From contig NZ_CP119075.1 in assembly GCF_029023725.1 (NCBI RefSeq), positions 5,451,501 through 5,515,500 of the forward strand: a DNA stretch of 64,000 nucleotides, written 5' to 3'. Source of the stretch: Synoicihabitans lomoniglobus (GTDB lineage Bacteria > Verrucomicrobiota > Verrucomicrobiia > Opitutales > Opitutaceae). Positions within the stretch are counted from its first letter, which is position 1; each line of letters starts with the position of its first letter. The notes under the pieces are model-generated. The model was not told the DNA's origin and did no database searches. It worked only from the letters and a program-made list of their open reading frames with translations. Made by a program: the position numbers and the translations under genes. Shown piece after piece: positions 17,395 through 26,667 of this stretch.

Positions 17395-19332
17395 ATGAGG
17401 ATTCATGCGCGAAACCGCCTTTTCCCCCTCTGGGTGGCTGCGGCCATCGTCGGGTTCACGGCGACGGCGTCGGCCGAGCGGGTGCCGGAAGATTCGCTTT
17501 TTCACTGGGCGTGGGAATTCGGCGGGATCAACAGCGGCAATTTCTGGGAGCTGCTCGAACCGGCTGCCGCCGCGGGACTTCACGCCAACGTGGACCAAAT
17601 GGTGCGGGAGACTGATCTGGTGGCATTGATCGCAAAAGTGGACGCGACCCAATTGGAATTGGGGCAGGTCACCGTCGAAAGTGAGCGCAACCGACTCCGC
17701 ACGCGCTTGCTCGTCGCCCTCGCGAAGGCGGGGTGGATGGATCTGATCGAGGAGTGCGAAAAAAGCTGGCACGAAACGGCCGATGAGCCGGCGCAGATCG
17801 CCCAACTTGCGTTGGCCCGGGTGACGGCCCGGGGCGCGTTTGGCATGGCCAGCACGTTGGATTTGGTGCGTTTCAAAAAGGCGCTGACGGAAATCGACGA
17901 TGCCTGGGTGCGCGGCGCGACGCTCGAGTGGGCTTGCGATGTTTACGCCCGGATCGGGGACTTCGACGGTGCGTTGGCGATCGCGCGGGCGGATGACTTC
18001 AATTCCTTCTGGCAGGTCGACCTGACGTCACGAACAATTGGATACATGATTGCCGCCGGTGAGACCGAGCGAGCGCACCGGACGTTGCGGGAAATCGGTC
18101 GGGTGCTGGAGGCTGAGACCCATCCGCGCGCATTTTTTGGCGGCCTCCGGCAGCGAGCGGATCTCGCGAAGCACTGGGGAGCGCTGGGTCACGCCGACGA
18201 GATGGAAACCCTGTTGCGAGAGTCCATCGAGCGCCTGTGGACGTTTCGATGGCCCGAGGACGCGAACCCGGACATCGAGATGTCGGAGCGCCAGCGATGG
18301 GATTGGACCCGATTCATCGCGAAACTCCTGATCGGTGAGGCGGTGCGTTCGTGCGACCCCGATATCCTGACGCAGCTGCCGTGGGGAGAGCGGAGCAACC
18401 TGGCGGCATCGGGAGCGGCGTTCGGTGCCCTGCACCACGAGATCAGTCTTAAAGTCCTGGCGCTGGAGGAACGTGGAAATGAGGCGGAGGCGCAGCGTTG
18501 GCGGCGGGCATTCCAAGTGTGCGCGGACCGGGCCGACCGCGATATCAACGAGCTCGATTACGGGTTGAATCCTTTTGTGCCGCGCACCCAGGAATTTGGG
18601 ATATTTTGCGTTTTGGAAAACAATGCTCAGTTCCCGGCCCAGTTCGATATCCTGTTGCGGCGACCGTGGAACGAGTTTTTCCGCGACGCCGTGCTTTCCT
18701 ACGGCATCGAATATTTCGTGCGCGCGGGGGATTTTGTCCGGGCGATGTCGTTGGTTGGCCGGTCGGAAACGGACCGGGATGGGGAGCAATTTCTGACCGG
18801 TTATCTGGCCGTCGCCGCCGCGCGAGCCGGCCTGATCGAGGATGCGATTGCGATGGGGGAAATCCTGCCGGGGGACACGACCCAAAGTGGCTCCCGGAAG
18901 ACCGATATGTTCCGCGCTCTGTTGTTCGAAATCGGTCGAAAAGGTGAGTTTGATCGAGGGCTTAAACTGATAAAAGCGACGCCGTTGACGGACAGTCGGT
19001 TCGGATTCAATCCGGAATTGGCGTGTAAAACCGTGGCAGAGGGGGCGATCGCGGCGGGAATTTATAGACCGTCGGTGGAGTGGTTTGAAACCGCCACCGC
19101 CGAGGTGGCGCAGGACGTGGTGAAATCGGATTGGGCGTTGGGGGACCTTTACGCGGCAGTCGTGATTCGGTTGATCGAATCCGACCCACACGGCGAGTTG
19201 TGTTACTACATCGGCAGGATGAGGGGGGTTCAGGTTTCCGCAACGTTGCGCGATGTTGCCATCACTTTGGGTGATCGCCAACTCACCGACGAAGAGCAGG
19301 CGTCACTAAGGGCGTTGCTGAAGTCCCCGTAA
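17395..19332 (+). CDS. secreted helical-repeat protein, unknown function
   Basis: A 645-residue protein with a signal peptide (LFPLWVAAAIVGFTATASAE). The rest is almost wholly alpha-helical with degenerate 30-40-residue repeats of TPR/Sel1-like look (GDFDGALAIARADDF, GETERAHRTLREIGRVLEAE, GALGHADEMETLLRESIERL). There are no catalytic motifs. Such proteins are usually scaffolds in the periplasm. It starts 142 bp from divergent purB and converges with the ceramidase-like gene at 19362. Confidence 0.75.
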   Translation: MRIHARNRLFPLWVAAAIVGFTATASAERVPEDSLFHWAWEFGGINSGNFWELLEPAAAAGLHANVDQMVRETDLVALIAKVDATQLELGQVTVESERNRLRTRLLVALAKAGWMDLIEECEKSWHETADEPAQIAQLALARVTARGAFGMASTLDLVRFKKALTEIDDAWVRGATLEWACDVYARIGDFDGALAIARADDFNSFWQVDLTSRTIGYMIAAGETERAHRTLREIGRVLEAETHPRAFFGGLRQRADLAKHWGALGHADEMETLLRESIERLWTFRWPEDANPDIEMSERQRWDWTRFIAKLLIGEAVRSCDPDILTQLPWGERSNLAASGAAFGALHHEISLKVLALEERGNEAEAQRWRRAFQVCADRADRDINELDYGLNPFVPRTQEFGIFCVLENNAQFPAQFDILLRRPWNEFFRDAVLSYGIEYFVRAGDFVRAMSLVGRSETDRDGEQFLTGYLAVAAARAGLIEDAIAMGEILPGDTTQSGSRKTDMFRALLFEIGRKGEFDRGLKLIKATPLTDSRFGFNPELACKTVAEGAIAAGIYRPSVEWFETATAEVAQDVVKSDWALGDLYAAVVIRLIESDPHGELCYYIGRMRGVQVSATLRDVAITLGDRQLTDEEQASLRALLKSP

Positions 19333-19361
19333 ACGTAGGACGAGATCTGTCGGTGGCACCG

Positions 19362-20636
19362 TTATGGGCCGGTGCGCAGCGGGACGACCCGGTCCATTTG
19401 ATACTGGAGATTGACGAGCGCCTGATGGATCAGCCGCTCGCCGGCGCCGAATTCGAGCCGTGTGCCCCAGGCGGCACCATAACCGCCCTCGCAGGCGGCC
19501 TGCATGGTGGGAATGTAGCCCGACGAATCGTAGGCGTTGGCCATGATCCAGGTGGCGTCCGCGGGACTGCGGTGTTTGAGGTCGAGACCCAGCTCGACAA
19601 AAATTTCGCCGGGAATCGTCACGATCGCGAAGCGGTTATCGATGAGAAAGGAGCTGAGTTCGACGTCGTGGTTCCTGGGCGCATGCAGTCCCTCGGCGCG
19701 CAGAGCCATGGGCACCGTGGTGCGTTCGAACGACAAGGGCGTGCCGGTGCGAAAATCGTCGATTGCCTCCACCGTGGTCACGACCTCCGCGGCGACGCGG
19801 CTCGCAACTTGTTCGATGGTGGCGAAGGTTTCCTCCGGCGTGGCGTAGCGAAACATGTCGGCCTCGTAGGGGTTGATGTCACCGGCGGCACCGAGGATGA
19901 AGATGCAACGCCCGCCGACGGCCGCTTCGACTTTGCGCGCCATCGCGCCGGGCCAGTCGGCCGAGACGATGAGTTCGCCGAAATTCATGCTGATGACCGG
20001 GTGCACGGCGTAGTTGACCAACGTGGCAATGGTGGCGTTGTCGCTGACGCGGCGGATCGAGAGCACGCCCAACTCGTCGTCGACCGGCGTGGTGGGCACA
20101 TGGTCTTTGTTGTTCCACATCATTTCGACGGTGCCGTCGGGCTGCAGGATGCGGCGGTTGTAACCCTCGTTGATTTCGCCGCGACCGTGGCCGATGCGGG
20201 CGGGGGCGAGGTTGGCCACGGCGTTGGCGACGGCCGTGCGCGTGCGTTCGACAATGTAAGCGTTGACCTCGTCCGTCGGAAAGCCGGAGCCATGCGTGTG
20301 AGTCACGGCGCACAATACTTGAGTAATACCGGTGGTGCGCTCGATGTCGGCGCGGATCGTATCCCAGACTTCATTGCTGATGCCGATGAGATCGAGCGAC
20401 ACCAGCGCGACCCGTTGCTCGCCTTGTTCGAAGACGACGACATTGGCGAAAAGCGGGTCGTGAATTTTCTCCACCACACCAACGTTTCCGCCCATGGCGC
20501 GCATGCGATGCACTCCCGCTGTCGGGGTGATGTCGGCAAACCCCACGCCGACCTGGAGGGAGGGAGGCTGGGCCGCGAGCGGCAACGCAGCGAGGAGGCA
20601 GGCGACGAGGGGGAGGGCGAAAGCGGGGCACTTCAT
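19362..20636 (-). CDS. neutral/alkaline ceramidase-like secreted hydrolase
   Basis: A 424-residue protein with a signal peptide (MKCPAFALPLVACLLAALPL, AAQ). The mature start LQVGVGFADITPTAG matches the entry of the neutral ceramidase N-terminal domain, as do VVVFEQGEQRVALVSLDLIG, the metal/active-site segment VTHTHGSG and the second histidine strand TLVNYAVHPVISM followed by FILGAAGDINPYEA. The C-terminal beta domain of true ceramidases is missing or short. The family hydrolyses N-acyl bonds of sphingolipids; the substrate here is unknown. The ATG at 20636 is preferred over 20648. Confidence 0.85.
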   Translation of the reverse strand: MKCPAFALPLVACLLAALPLAAQPPSLQVGVGFADITPTAGVHRMRAMGGNVGVVEKIHDPLFANVVVFEQGEQRVALVSLDLIGISNEVWDTIRADIERTTGITQVLCAVTHTHGSGFPTDEVNAYIVERTRTAVANAVANLAPARIGHGRGEINEGYNRRILQPDGTVEMMWNNKDHVPTTPVDDELGVLSIRRVSDNATIATLVNYAVHPVISMNFGELIVSADWPGAMARKVEAAVGGRCIFILGAAGDINPYEADMFRYATPEETFATIEQVASRVAAEVVTTVEAIDDFRTGTPLSFERTTVPMALRAEGLHAPRNHDVELSSFLIDNRFAIVTIPGEIFVELGLDLKHRSPADATWIMANAYDSSGYIPTMQAACEGGYGAAWGTRLEFGAGERLIHQALVNLQYQMDRVVPLRTGP

Positions 20637-20764
20637 GTCCGGAAGCAAAGGTGCTTCGCGGCGGAATGGAAATACGGAAGCGCGGCACCGTTCACTGTGG
20701 GATCAGGCTTGGTCGGGAATCACCGCCCGCCGCGTCGGTGGAGTGGACGCCATCGCCGGGATCT

Positions 20765-20783
20765 TACCCAGATCGAATGGGTA
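20765..20783. promoter_or_regulatory. inverted repeat upstream of the response regulator
   Basis: TACCCAGATCGAATGGGTA (TACCCA-N7-TGGGTA) lies 47 bp upstream of the response-regulator ATG. LuxR/NarL-type regulators often bind TACCC-containing half-sites, so autoregulation is plausible. A close relative of the site is at 22326-22346. Confidence 0.45.
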
Positions 20784-20830
20784 GCAGAATCGATAGGCGG
20801 CTTCGCCGGTTTTCCATAGGATGGGGCCCC

Positions 20831-21520
20831 ATGAACCGGAATCCCGCAGAAGCAAATGTCGCCTCGTCGGCGAAAGTGTTGGTGGTCGATGACCACCTCG
20901 CGCTGGCTGAGTTGCTCAGTCAGCATCTGGATGGGTTGCCTGATTTTACCAGCATGGGCGTCACGGGAGACGGCGGGGAGGCGTTGGAGCTGATCTGCGA
21001 ATTGCGTCCCGATTACGTGTTGTTGGATTTGATGCTGCCCACCATGGGCGGCTTGGAAATCATCCAGGAGCTTGAGCGGCGCGGGGTGAGTCCCCGCATC
21101 CTGGTGTTCAGCGGACTCAGCAATCACGAAGCGGTGCGTCATGCCTTGTTTGCCGGGGTGAACGCCTTTTTGGAGAAAGGAATTTCCTTGAGCGAACTCG
21201 ACGAAGCTCTGCGAAAAGTGCGGGCCGGTGAAGTCCACGTCAGTCCTTCGATTGCGGATACGTTGCGCGAGATCGTTTGCATGGCAGGCGACCGTCCGAC
21301 GCTCGATTTGGAAGAGATCAAAATCCTCCGGCTGCTGGGGGCGGGTCGCTCGGCCAAAGCGGTCGCGCAGGAAATGGGTCTGTGTCCGTCGGGGGTCTAC
21401 AAGGTCATGGCGCGGGTCCGCGGCAAGGCCGGGGTAAAGGATCGCGCGGGGGAGGCGTTGTTTGCGGCCAACATCGGGGCGCGTCAGCTGCCGGCGGTGG
21501 ATCTTCTCGCCCGACCCTGA
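20831..21520 (+). CDS. LuxR-type response regulator
   Basis: A 229-residue two-domain regulator. The receiver domain (residues about 15-130) has the acidic pair VLVVDDHLALAE, the phospho-acceptor in YVLLDLMLPTMGG, ILVFSGLSNHEAV and the conserved Lys in AFLEKGISL. The C-terminal helix-turn-helix (about 155-210) reads EEIKILRLLGAGRSAKAVAQ then EMGLCPSGVYKVMARVRGKA. The start is the ATG at 20831 right at the receiver domain; the upstream frame to 20651 is non-coding. No histidine kinase is adjacent, so it is an orphan here. A TACCC palindrome precedes it. Confidence 0.92.
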   Translation: MNRNPAEANVASSAKVLVVDDHLALAELLSQHLDGLPDFTSMGVTGDGGEALELICELRPDYVLLDLMLPTMGGLEIIQELERRGVSPRILVFSGLSNHEAVRHALFAGVNAFLEKGISLSELDEALRKVRAGEVHVSPSIADTLREIVCMAGDRPTLDLEEIKILRLLGAGRSAKAVAQEMGLCPSGVYKVMARVRGKAGVKDRAGEALFAANIGARQLPAVDLLARP

Positions 21521-21571
21521 GCAGATGTGGCGGGGCCCGCCGCCACGATTCGGCCCGAACCGCGCGACCGT

Positions 21572-21613
21572 TAAAAACGAAAACCCCCGCCCGGTAAAAC
21601 CGGACGGGGGGTT
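21572..21613 (-). terminator. terminator between convergent genes
   Basis: AACCCCCGCCCGG pairs with CCGGACGGGGGGTT around TAAAA. The minus strand then reads TTTTCGTTTTT, so it mainly serves the lipoprotein gene ending at 21638; the plus strand could use it weakly for the response regulator. Confidence 0.75.
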
Positions 21614-21637
21614 ACATGCTCAGCCTGGCCGCGGGGA

Positions 21638-22210
21638 TTACATCGCGGCGAAAAAGGTGCTGCGCAGTTCGCGGGGGGAGAGGACGAGTTCCTTGCCGGT
21701 CTGCGGTTCGATGAAGACACGACCGCGTTCGGTCAGGGCCTGGATGATGGCGTGGCTGCGACCGCTGGATTCACGCACATACCAGATCGGACCGAGAGCG
21801 AGTGCTTCCGCCGGGATGGCGCGGTGGAAACTGACGCGAAAGTAGTGCGCCTGGGCGAGGGAGCGGTAGAGATCGGTGAAGCGATTGCAGTCGAATCGGT
21901 CGTCCCATTTGGTGATACCCAGGCGGTGCAGCTCGGACTTGAAGTCGGCGTTGAACTGAGCGAGCCAGGCGCTGTTGACCTCGGCGTAGCTGTTGTCCCC
22001 GAGCACCGTTTTTTTATGCAGACTCTTGATCTCGGTCGGGCTGATCACCCGACCGGTGATGGAGTGAGCGGCGCTGTTGGTGGGGGCGACGGTCGTGCAG
22101 CCGGTCATCAAGCTCAACCAGCCGGCGGCGGCCAGGATGCCGATCACGCGGAGTCGGTTGAGTTGGAGGGTGGCGAGGGAAAGAAGGGAAGAATTGGCGG
22201 GCTTTTGCAT
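21638..22210 (-). CDS. lipoprotein, possible transglutaminase/cysteine-peptidase-like fold
   Basis: A 190-residue protein with a hydrophobic N-terminus and lipobox (WLSLMTGCTTVAP), so it is probably anchored to a membrane. In the mature part DDRFDCNRFTDLYRSLAQ, then SSGRSHAIIQALTERGRVFI, then EPQTGKELVLS gives a Cys / His / acidic order like transglutaminase-like or papain-like cysteine hydrolases, where GHA..V..D/EPQTG is common. This is pattern reading, not a firm family match. It has its own terminator. Confidence 0.65.
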   Translation of the reverse strand: MQKPANSSLLSLATLQLNRLRVIGILAAAGWLSLMTGCTTVAPTNSAAHSITGRVISPTEIKSLHKKTVLGDNSYAEVNSAWLAQFNADFKSELHRLGITKWDDRFDCNRFTDLYRSLAQAHYFRVSFHRAIPAEALALGPIWYVRESSGRSHAIIQALTERGRVFIEPQTGKELVLSPRELRSTFFAAM

Positions 22211-22325
22211 GCCACCAAGAATGCCGATTTCGGGATGGAAAAGTTATCGGCTGCATGCATCAAAACGGGCGGGAGGGTAGCTTTCAAATCGAGGCAGGGT
22301 CGGACCCCAAGCCGGTTCGGGTTAC

Positions 22326-22346
22326 TACCCAGATACGAACTGAGTA
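22326..22346. promoter_or_regulatory. TACCC-type inverted repeat upstream of the lipoprotein gene
   Basis: TACCCAGATACGAAC followed by TGAGTA nearly repeats the site at 20765. GTTACT (22321) and AGTAAC (22343) form an outer inverted repeat. It lies about 115 bp upstream of the lipoprotein start at 22210 (minus strand), in the gap after holA. A shared regulator, perhaps the response regulator at 20831, is inferred. Confidence 0.4.
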
Positions 22347-22392
22347 ACGGACGATGTCCCTCGGGAGAACTGAGGGTGGCGACGCGATCTGC

Positions 22393-23484
22393 TCAGGCCG
22401 CCAGGCACCGGACCGCCATGTCGCGAAGGACGTCTTCCTGCTCGTTGGGGCGGCGAATGATTTCCTCAAACGCGTTGAGAAATTCCTGCTGATTGTCGAT
22501 CAGCCGACGGGTCGTGGGCAGCTTGCCGCCGCTGGCGAGTTTGCCGACATACCAAGCGTTTTGCGTGAATACATTGTAGCCGCTCTTGGCGGTGGCTCCG
22601 ACGAAATGGTCGGCGTATTTGCCGGCGGCCTGCTTGAGTCCGTCGAGACCGCGACCGCCGAGACGGGCATCCCCGGCATCGACCAACGCGCGCACTTGGA
22701 TGAGGATGCGGTTGCGGTTCTGCAGCGCGCTGAGAATGGGGCGGGAGTCGCCGCCGTTGAAGAAATGGCGTTTGAGCGCGGTCAGCGTCCAGGTGATGTC
22801 GCCGCTGAAAAACGCCTCGGCGGCCTCGAAGAAATCCCCCTCGGCGACATTGGGCGTGAGTTCGGCGACGGCGTCTTCGCCGATGGCGGCGCCTTCGTCG
22901 ATCGAGGTGGAGAGTTTGCGCACCTCCTCGATGAGCAGGCGCGTGTTGGCGCCGACCTTGGCGAGCAACAGTTCGATCGCGCCTGGTTCGATGGTCACGC
23001 CGAGGGTTTTGCATTCCTCGACGATAACCCCGGCGAGCGCGGAAGCATCGCCGTCGCCTCCCACGAGGGTGAAATCACCGTTCTTTTCGGCCCACTTGGG
23101 GAACGAGCGTCGCCGGTCGATCGGTGCGGCGGTGATGAGAACGGCGACGTTGGCGGGGTCGTTGTTGGTGAGTAGCTCCTGCAACGCTTCAACTTGTTTG
23201 AGCGTGCTCTCGGCGCGGCTCGTCACGGTATCGGCGAGGAAATTGACGTCCTTCAACCACACCAATCGGCGTCCGCCGAACATGGAGATGGTCTGCAGGG
23301 CCTCGCGAAACTGGTTCACGGCGGTTTCGACCTCGGCGACGTTGTTGGCAAAGCCGCTGATGGTCTCGCGGGAGAACTCGTCATCGATTTCCCGGGCGAG
23401 GGCATCGTAGCGTTCGCGACCCAGGCGACCGACGAGAAAGTCGTCGGGACCGCAGACAAAGATAAACGGTTTCGGGTCGGCCAT
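22393..23484 (-). CDS. holA: DNA polymerase III subunit delta
   Basis: A 363-residue protein of the clamp-loader delta family. It has the N-terminal IFVCGPDDFLVGRLGRERYD, the middle MFGGRRLVWLKDVNFLAD, ANVAVLITAAPIDRRRSFPK, and the C-terminal collar-domain pattern (FFEAAEAFFSGDITWTLTAL, LQNRNRILIQVRALVDAG, YADHFVGATAKSGYNVFTQN). It opens the sliding clamp during loading. Delta is poorly conserved, so assignment rests on the overall pattern and length. No operon partner is close. Confidence 0.88.
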   Translation of the reverse strand: MADPKPFIFVCGPDDFLVGRLGRERYDALAREIDDEFSRETISGFANNVAEVETAVNQFREALQTISMFGGRRLVWLKDVNFLADTVTSRAESTLKQVEALQELLTNNDPANVAVLITAAPIDRRRSFPKWAEKNGDFTLVGGDGDASALAGVIVEECKTLGVTIEPGAIELLLAKVGANTRLLIEEVRKLSTSIDEGAAIGEDAVAELTPNVAEGDFFEAAEAFFSGDITWTLTALKRHFFNGGDSRPILSALQNRNRILIQVRALVDAGDARLGGRGLDGLKQAAGKYADHFVGATAKSGYNVFTQNAWYVGKLASGGKLPTTRRLIDNQQEFLNAFEEIIRRPNEQEDVLRDMAVRCLAA

Positions 23485-23635
23485 GGCGTGGGAAAACGTC
23501 AGGCCGCCGGGGGCGCGGTGGCAAGCGGGCAGTGTGCAAAAGCGGCGGGGAAGACCCCGGCGCCAACATTACAGTCTTATCATAATGGCGTAACGGGACT
23601 GCCATGTGCATCGGTTAAGATGGCGGGGCTCCTTG

Positions 23636-24577
23636 ATGAAAACTCGCCCTTTACCTCCTCACTCGTCCGGTTGGTGGATTCGGTTGGTATTGTTCGCGGT
23701 GACTTGGGGCGTGGGGAGGACGGTGGCGGCGGACGAGGGTGATTCCTCCCTGGCCCGGGCCAGGTCCGATGTCATGACGGAGGATCAGGATATCGAGATC
23801 CGGGGCGTCTTCGAAGGGGTGTTGCCGCGCACGACGCGCAAAAACGCGCTCCGACTGGTGCTGCATCCGCATTTTGGCGATTTTCACCGTAAGCGCTATC
23901 TGCGTGCGCCGATCGGGCTGCGTTATGGTTTGACGGACAACTGGGACGTGGCGGCGGCGGTGGAGGGGTATGTGTCGCACGGACTCGACGGAGTGGCGGC
24001 GTTTTCCGAAATGGGGTTTTCCCAACTGGAGGTGGCGACCAAGTATCGCAGCGACTGGACCATGGTGCCGGGGTGGGACATGGGCGTGCGGCTCAAATAC
24101 ACCCATCCGCTCGACCATCCGCCGGTCGAGCTCACGGACGGGTTCGCCCATGTCGTTCCCAGCCTCACCTTTGCCCGCGAAATTGCGGGTTGGCCGGGAG
24201 CCGAGATGTTTTGGGGCACCGGACTCGACTTGTTGCGGGAATCCTCGGTGGTCGGTTCGCGGGATGAAAACGAATTTGGAGACCACGCGAATACGTTCGT
24301 GGGCGGGCTGGTGTGGCAGCAGGGGACGCGGGTTTACACCTTTGAAGCCACCTATGCGACGACCGCGTTGATCGGCGACTTCGACAGTCAGCATCGCATC
24401 CAACTGCGACCGGGCGTGATTTTTCGCATCCCGGACCGGTTTACCTTTCACTCGCGGGGCGACTGGCGCATGGGCGTGGCGGCGAAATTCATCTACGGAC
24501 CTGACGGGCCGGAGTGGGGCCTGTCGGTGAAGTTTCGCGGCAACTTCGATTTGAAAAAAATGATCCGCCGCAACTGA
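23636..24577 (+). CDS. predicted outer-membrane beta-barrel protein
   Basis: A 313-residue protein starting MKTRPLPPHSSGWWIRLVLF with a signal peptide ending near TVAADEG; this ATG (23636) is better than an upstream start at 23606. The mature protein has alternating strands rich in aromatics and glycines (YLRAPIGLRYGLTDNWDVAA, EVATKYRSDWTMVPGWDMGV, MGVAAKFIYGPDGPEWGLSV), typical of a beta-barrel. It is similar in style to transporter-like outer-membrane proteins, but I cannot name a family. It starts 151 bp from divergent holA. Confidence 0.7.
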   Translation: MKTRPLPPHSSGWWIRLVLFAVTWGVGRTVAADEGDSSLARARSDVMTEDQDIEIRGVFEGVLPRTTRKNALRLVLHPHFGDFHRKRYLRAPIGLRYGLTDNWDVAAAVEGYVSHGLDGVAAFSEMGFSQLEVATKYRSDWTMVPGWDMGVRLKYTHPLDHPPVELTDGFAHVVPSLTFAREIAGWPGAEMFWGTGLDLLRESSVVGSRDENEFGDHANTFVGGLVWQQGTRVYTFEATYATTALIGDFDSQHRIQLRPGVIFRIPDRFTFHSRGDWRMGVAAKFIYGPDGPEWGLSVKFRGNFDLKKMIRRN

Positions 24578-24615
24578 GCGGCTCAGGGGATTTTAAAACG
24601 CGCTCTGGTGGTGGA

Positions 24616-25335
24616 TTACAGACCGAGATCGAATTGACTGCCGGGGGTTTCGCCGCGTGGCGTGAGGCAGGCGGGGTCGTCGTGCGCGGTGGAGTTCACG
24701 TAGGGATCGAGGGCGACGGCGGTCATGCGGTCGGCATCGAACGGGCGCATCAAAGCCGCCGCGTCGGCGGGTGCCCGTTGCGGGTCCAGCCAGATCGGGG
24801 CGGAGGTTTCGTCGAGGAGGACGGGCATGCGGTCGTGAATGCGCGCCAGCAGGGAGTTGGGCGTGGTGGTGAGCACGGTGCAGCTTTCGATCACGGTATC
24901 GTCGACCGGGTCTTGCCACCGGTCCCACAGCCCGGCGAAGGCGAAGGGTTGGCGGTCGCTCATGGCGAACAACCACGGCAGGCGGGCGCGGCCGACCTTT
25001 TCCCATTCATAGAAACCGGATGCCGGGATCGCGCAGCGTTGCCGCTGACGCCACGGGCCGCGAAAGGACGGTTTGTCGGGCACGGTTTCACTGCGGGCGT
25101 TGATCAAGGGTCCGGAGGAGGAGCGGTCTTCGTGCGTCCAACTCGGGACGAGTCCCCAATGCAGCGAGGCCGCTTCGATCGCGCCTCGATCGGGCTGATG
25201 CCGAAACGCAGTGACGCTGGTGGCCGGCGCGATGTTGAAGCGATCGACGGTCTCGCCGGTCGCTGCCAGCGGAATCCCGAGCCGCTTGCTCAGATTGATG
25301 GCGTCGCCGAGGTTGAGGGTGAAGCGGGAACACAT
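24616..25335 (-). CDS. SOS response-associated peptidase (SRAP/HMCES family)
   Basis: A 239-residue protein starting MCSRFTLNL; Cys2 becomes the catalytic N-terminal residue after Met removal and forms the covalent link to abasic sites in single-stranded DNA. Other family motifs: NIAPATSVTAFR, LHWGLVPSW, LINARSETVPDKPSFRGPWR, RCAIPASGFYEW, and the catalytic-His segment IHDRMPVLLDE. The length is typical. It is next to a radical SAM gene on the same strand with a 63-bp gap. Confidence 0.95.
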   Translation of the reverse strand: MCSRFTLNLGDAINLSKRLGIPLAATGETVDRFNIAPATSVTAFRHQPDRGAIEAASLHWGLVPSWTHEDRSSSGPLINARSETVPDKPSFRGPWRQRQRCAIPASGFYEWEKVGRARLPWLFAMSDRQPFAFAGLWDRWQDPVDDTVIESCTVLTTTPNSLLARIHDRMPVLLDETSAPIWLDPQRAPADAAALMRPFDADRMTAVALDPYVNSTAHDDPACLTPRGETPGSQFDLGL

Positions 25336-25398
25336 AGGCGCTGGCGCGGAGTATCGAGTGACGGGACCTGCGGATCAAGCCGCGGAACCGAGTCCTGT

Positions 25399-26499
25399 TC
25401 ACAGCAAGTCGAGCTGCGTGCCGCCGGGGCGACGGAAGGCCGACACGTTGGGCTCGGGCAGGGAGGGGACGAGTCCGGCCCGGCGGCGGGCGACTTCGAA
25501 AAGGCGGTGCAGGTTGTCGGCGTGCGGGCCTTCGCCGCGCATGCGGGTGCGCCACTGTGAGACGTTGAGTTCGCCGCCCCGCAGTTCGCGAACGCGTGAC
25601 AGCACGCGTGCTTTTTTGGTGGGGGCGTGCGTGTCGAGCCAATCGGTAAAGAGGTCTTTCACGGTGTGGGGCAGGCGCAATACGATGCGGTTGGCGGCGG
25701 TGGCCCCGGCATCCGCCGCCGCTTGCAGCAACGACGGAATCTCGTGGTCGGTGAGGCCGGGGATAATCGGTGCGATCATCACGCCGACGGGAATGCCGGC
25801 GTCGGCGAGTTGACGCATGGTGTCGAGGCGCGTCGTCGGGCTTGCCGCGCGGGGTTCGAGTTTGCGGGCAAGATCAGGATCGAGGCTGGTAAGGGTGATG
25901 AGCACGTTGACGCCTTCCCAGCGGGCAAAGTCGCGCAACAGATCGAGATCGCGGGTGACCAGCCGGTTCTTGGTCACGATGCCCACGGGATTGCGCAGTT
26001 CGAGCGCGACTTCGAGGCATTGGCGCGTGAGTTGAAAGCGGCGTTCGCAGGGCTGGTAGCAATCGGTGGCCCCGCTGAATGCGATCGCGGTGGGTTGCCA
26101 GGTCGGCTTGCTGAGTTCGGCGCGCAGCAGTTCGGGGGCCCGGCGCTTTACGAGGATTTTGGTCTCAAAATCCAGTCCGCTGCTCCAGCCCAGGTAGTCA
26201 TGGTAGGCCCGGGCGTAACAGTAGGCGCAACCGTGTTCGCAACCGCGGTAAGGGTTTACGCCAAAGGTGAACGGCACGTCGGGGCTGTCGTTGCGGGAAA
26301 GAATGCTGGCGGAGTCGTCGTCGAAGAATTGGGTGGTTGGCGCGGGCAACTCAGCCGGGTCCTCGTTGTCGGACCAGGCATCGGGATCGACTGCCAGTTT
26401 CACCGGCACGAAACGGTTGGCCGGGTTGATCGTGCTGCCGCGTCCGCGTCCGACATGACGGCGGAGTGGGTCGGGGGACGGATCGGATGACGGAGGCAC
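25399..26499 (-). CDS. PA0069-type radical SAM protein
   Basis: A 366-residue radical SAM enzyme of the Rv2578c/PA0069 (SplB-like) group. The cluster-binding motif is GCEHGCAYCYARAYHDYLGW, preceded by FGVNPYRG and an N-terminal RGRGSTINPANRFVPVKL typical of the family. Then come the TIM-barrel strands (PTAIAFSGATDCYQPCERRF, GIVTKNRLVTRDLDLLRDFA). The frame is open up to 27030, but the part beyond about 26500 overlaps the plus-strand gene at 26668 and looks non-coding; the GTG at 26499 is the best start. The reaction is unknown; some members sit near DNA-repair genes, and here SRAP follows on the same strand. Confidence 0.88.
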   Translation of the reverse strand: MPPSSDPSPDPLRRHVGRGRGSTINPANRFVPVKLAVDPDAWSDNEDPAELPAPTTQFFDDDSASILSRNDSPDVPFTFGVNPYRGCEHGCAYCYARAYHDYLGWSSGLDFETKILVKRRAPELLRAELSKPTWQPTAIAFSGATDCYQPCERRFQLTRQCLEVALELRNPVGIVTKNRLVTRDLDLLRDFARWEGVNVLITLTSLDPDLARKLEPRAASPTTRLDTMRQLADAGIPVGVMIAPIIPGLTDHEIPSLLQAAADAGATAANRIVLRLPHTVKDLFTDWLDTHAPTKKARVLSRVRELRGGELNVSQWRTRMRGEGPHADNLHRLFEVARRRAGLVPSLPEPNVSAFRRPGGTQLDLL

Positions 26500-26667
26500 G
26501 ATGGCAGTATGACGAGTGGGCGGATCGAGGCAAAGGCGGGCCGCCGGAAAATCGACAAATCGCCCAACGGAGGCGTGGAGTGAACGAGCCGATGGGCGGG
26601 CGGGGGACGAAGTGCAACCGGGGGTTGCGATGGCACATGGGGGACGGCAGGATGTCGGAACTTTTCC

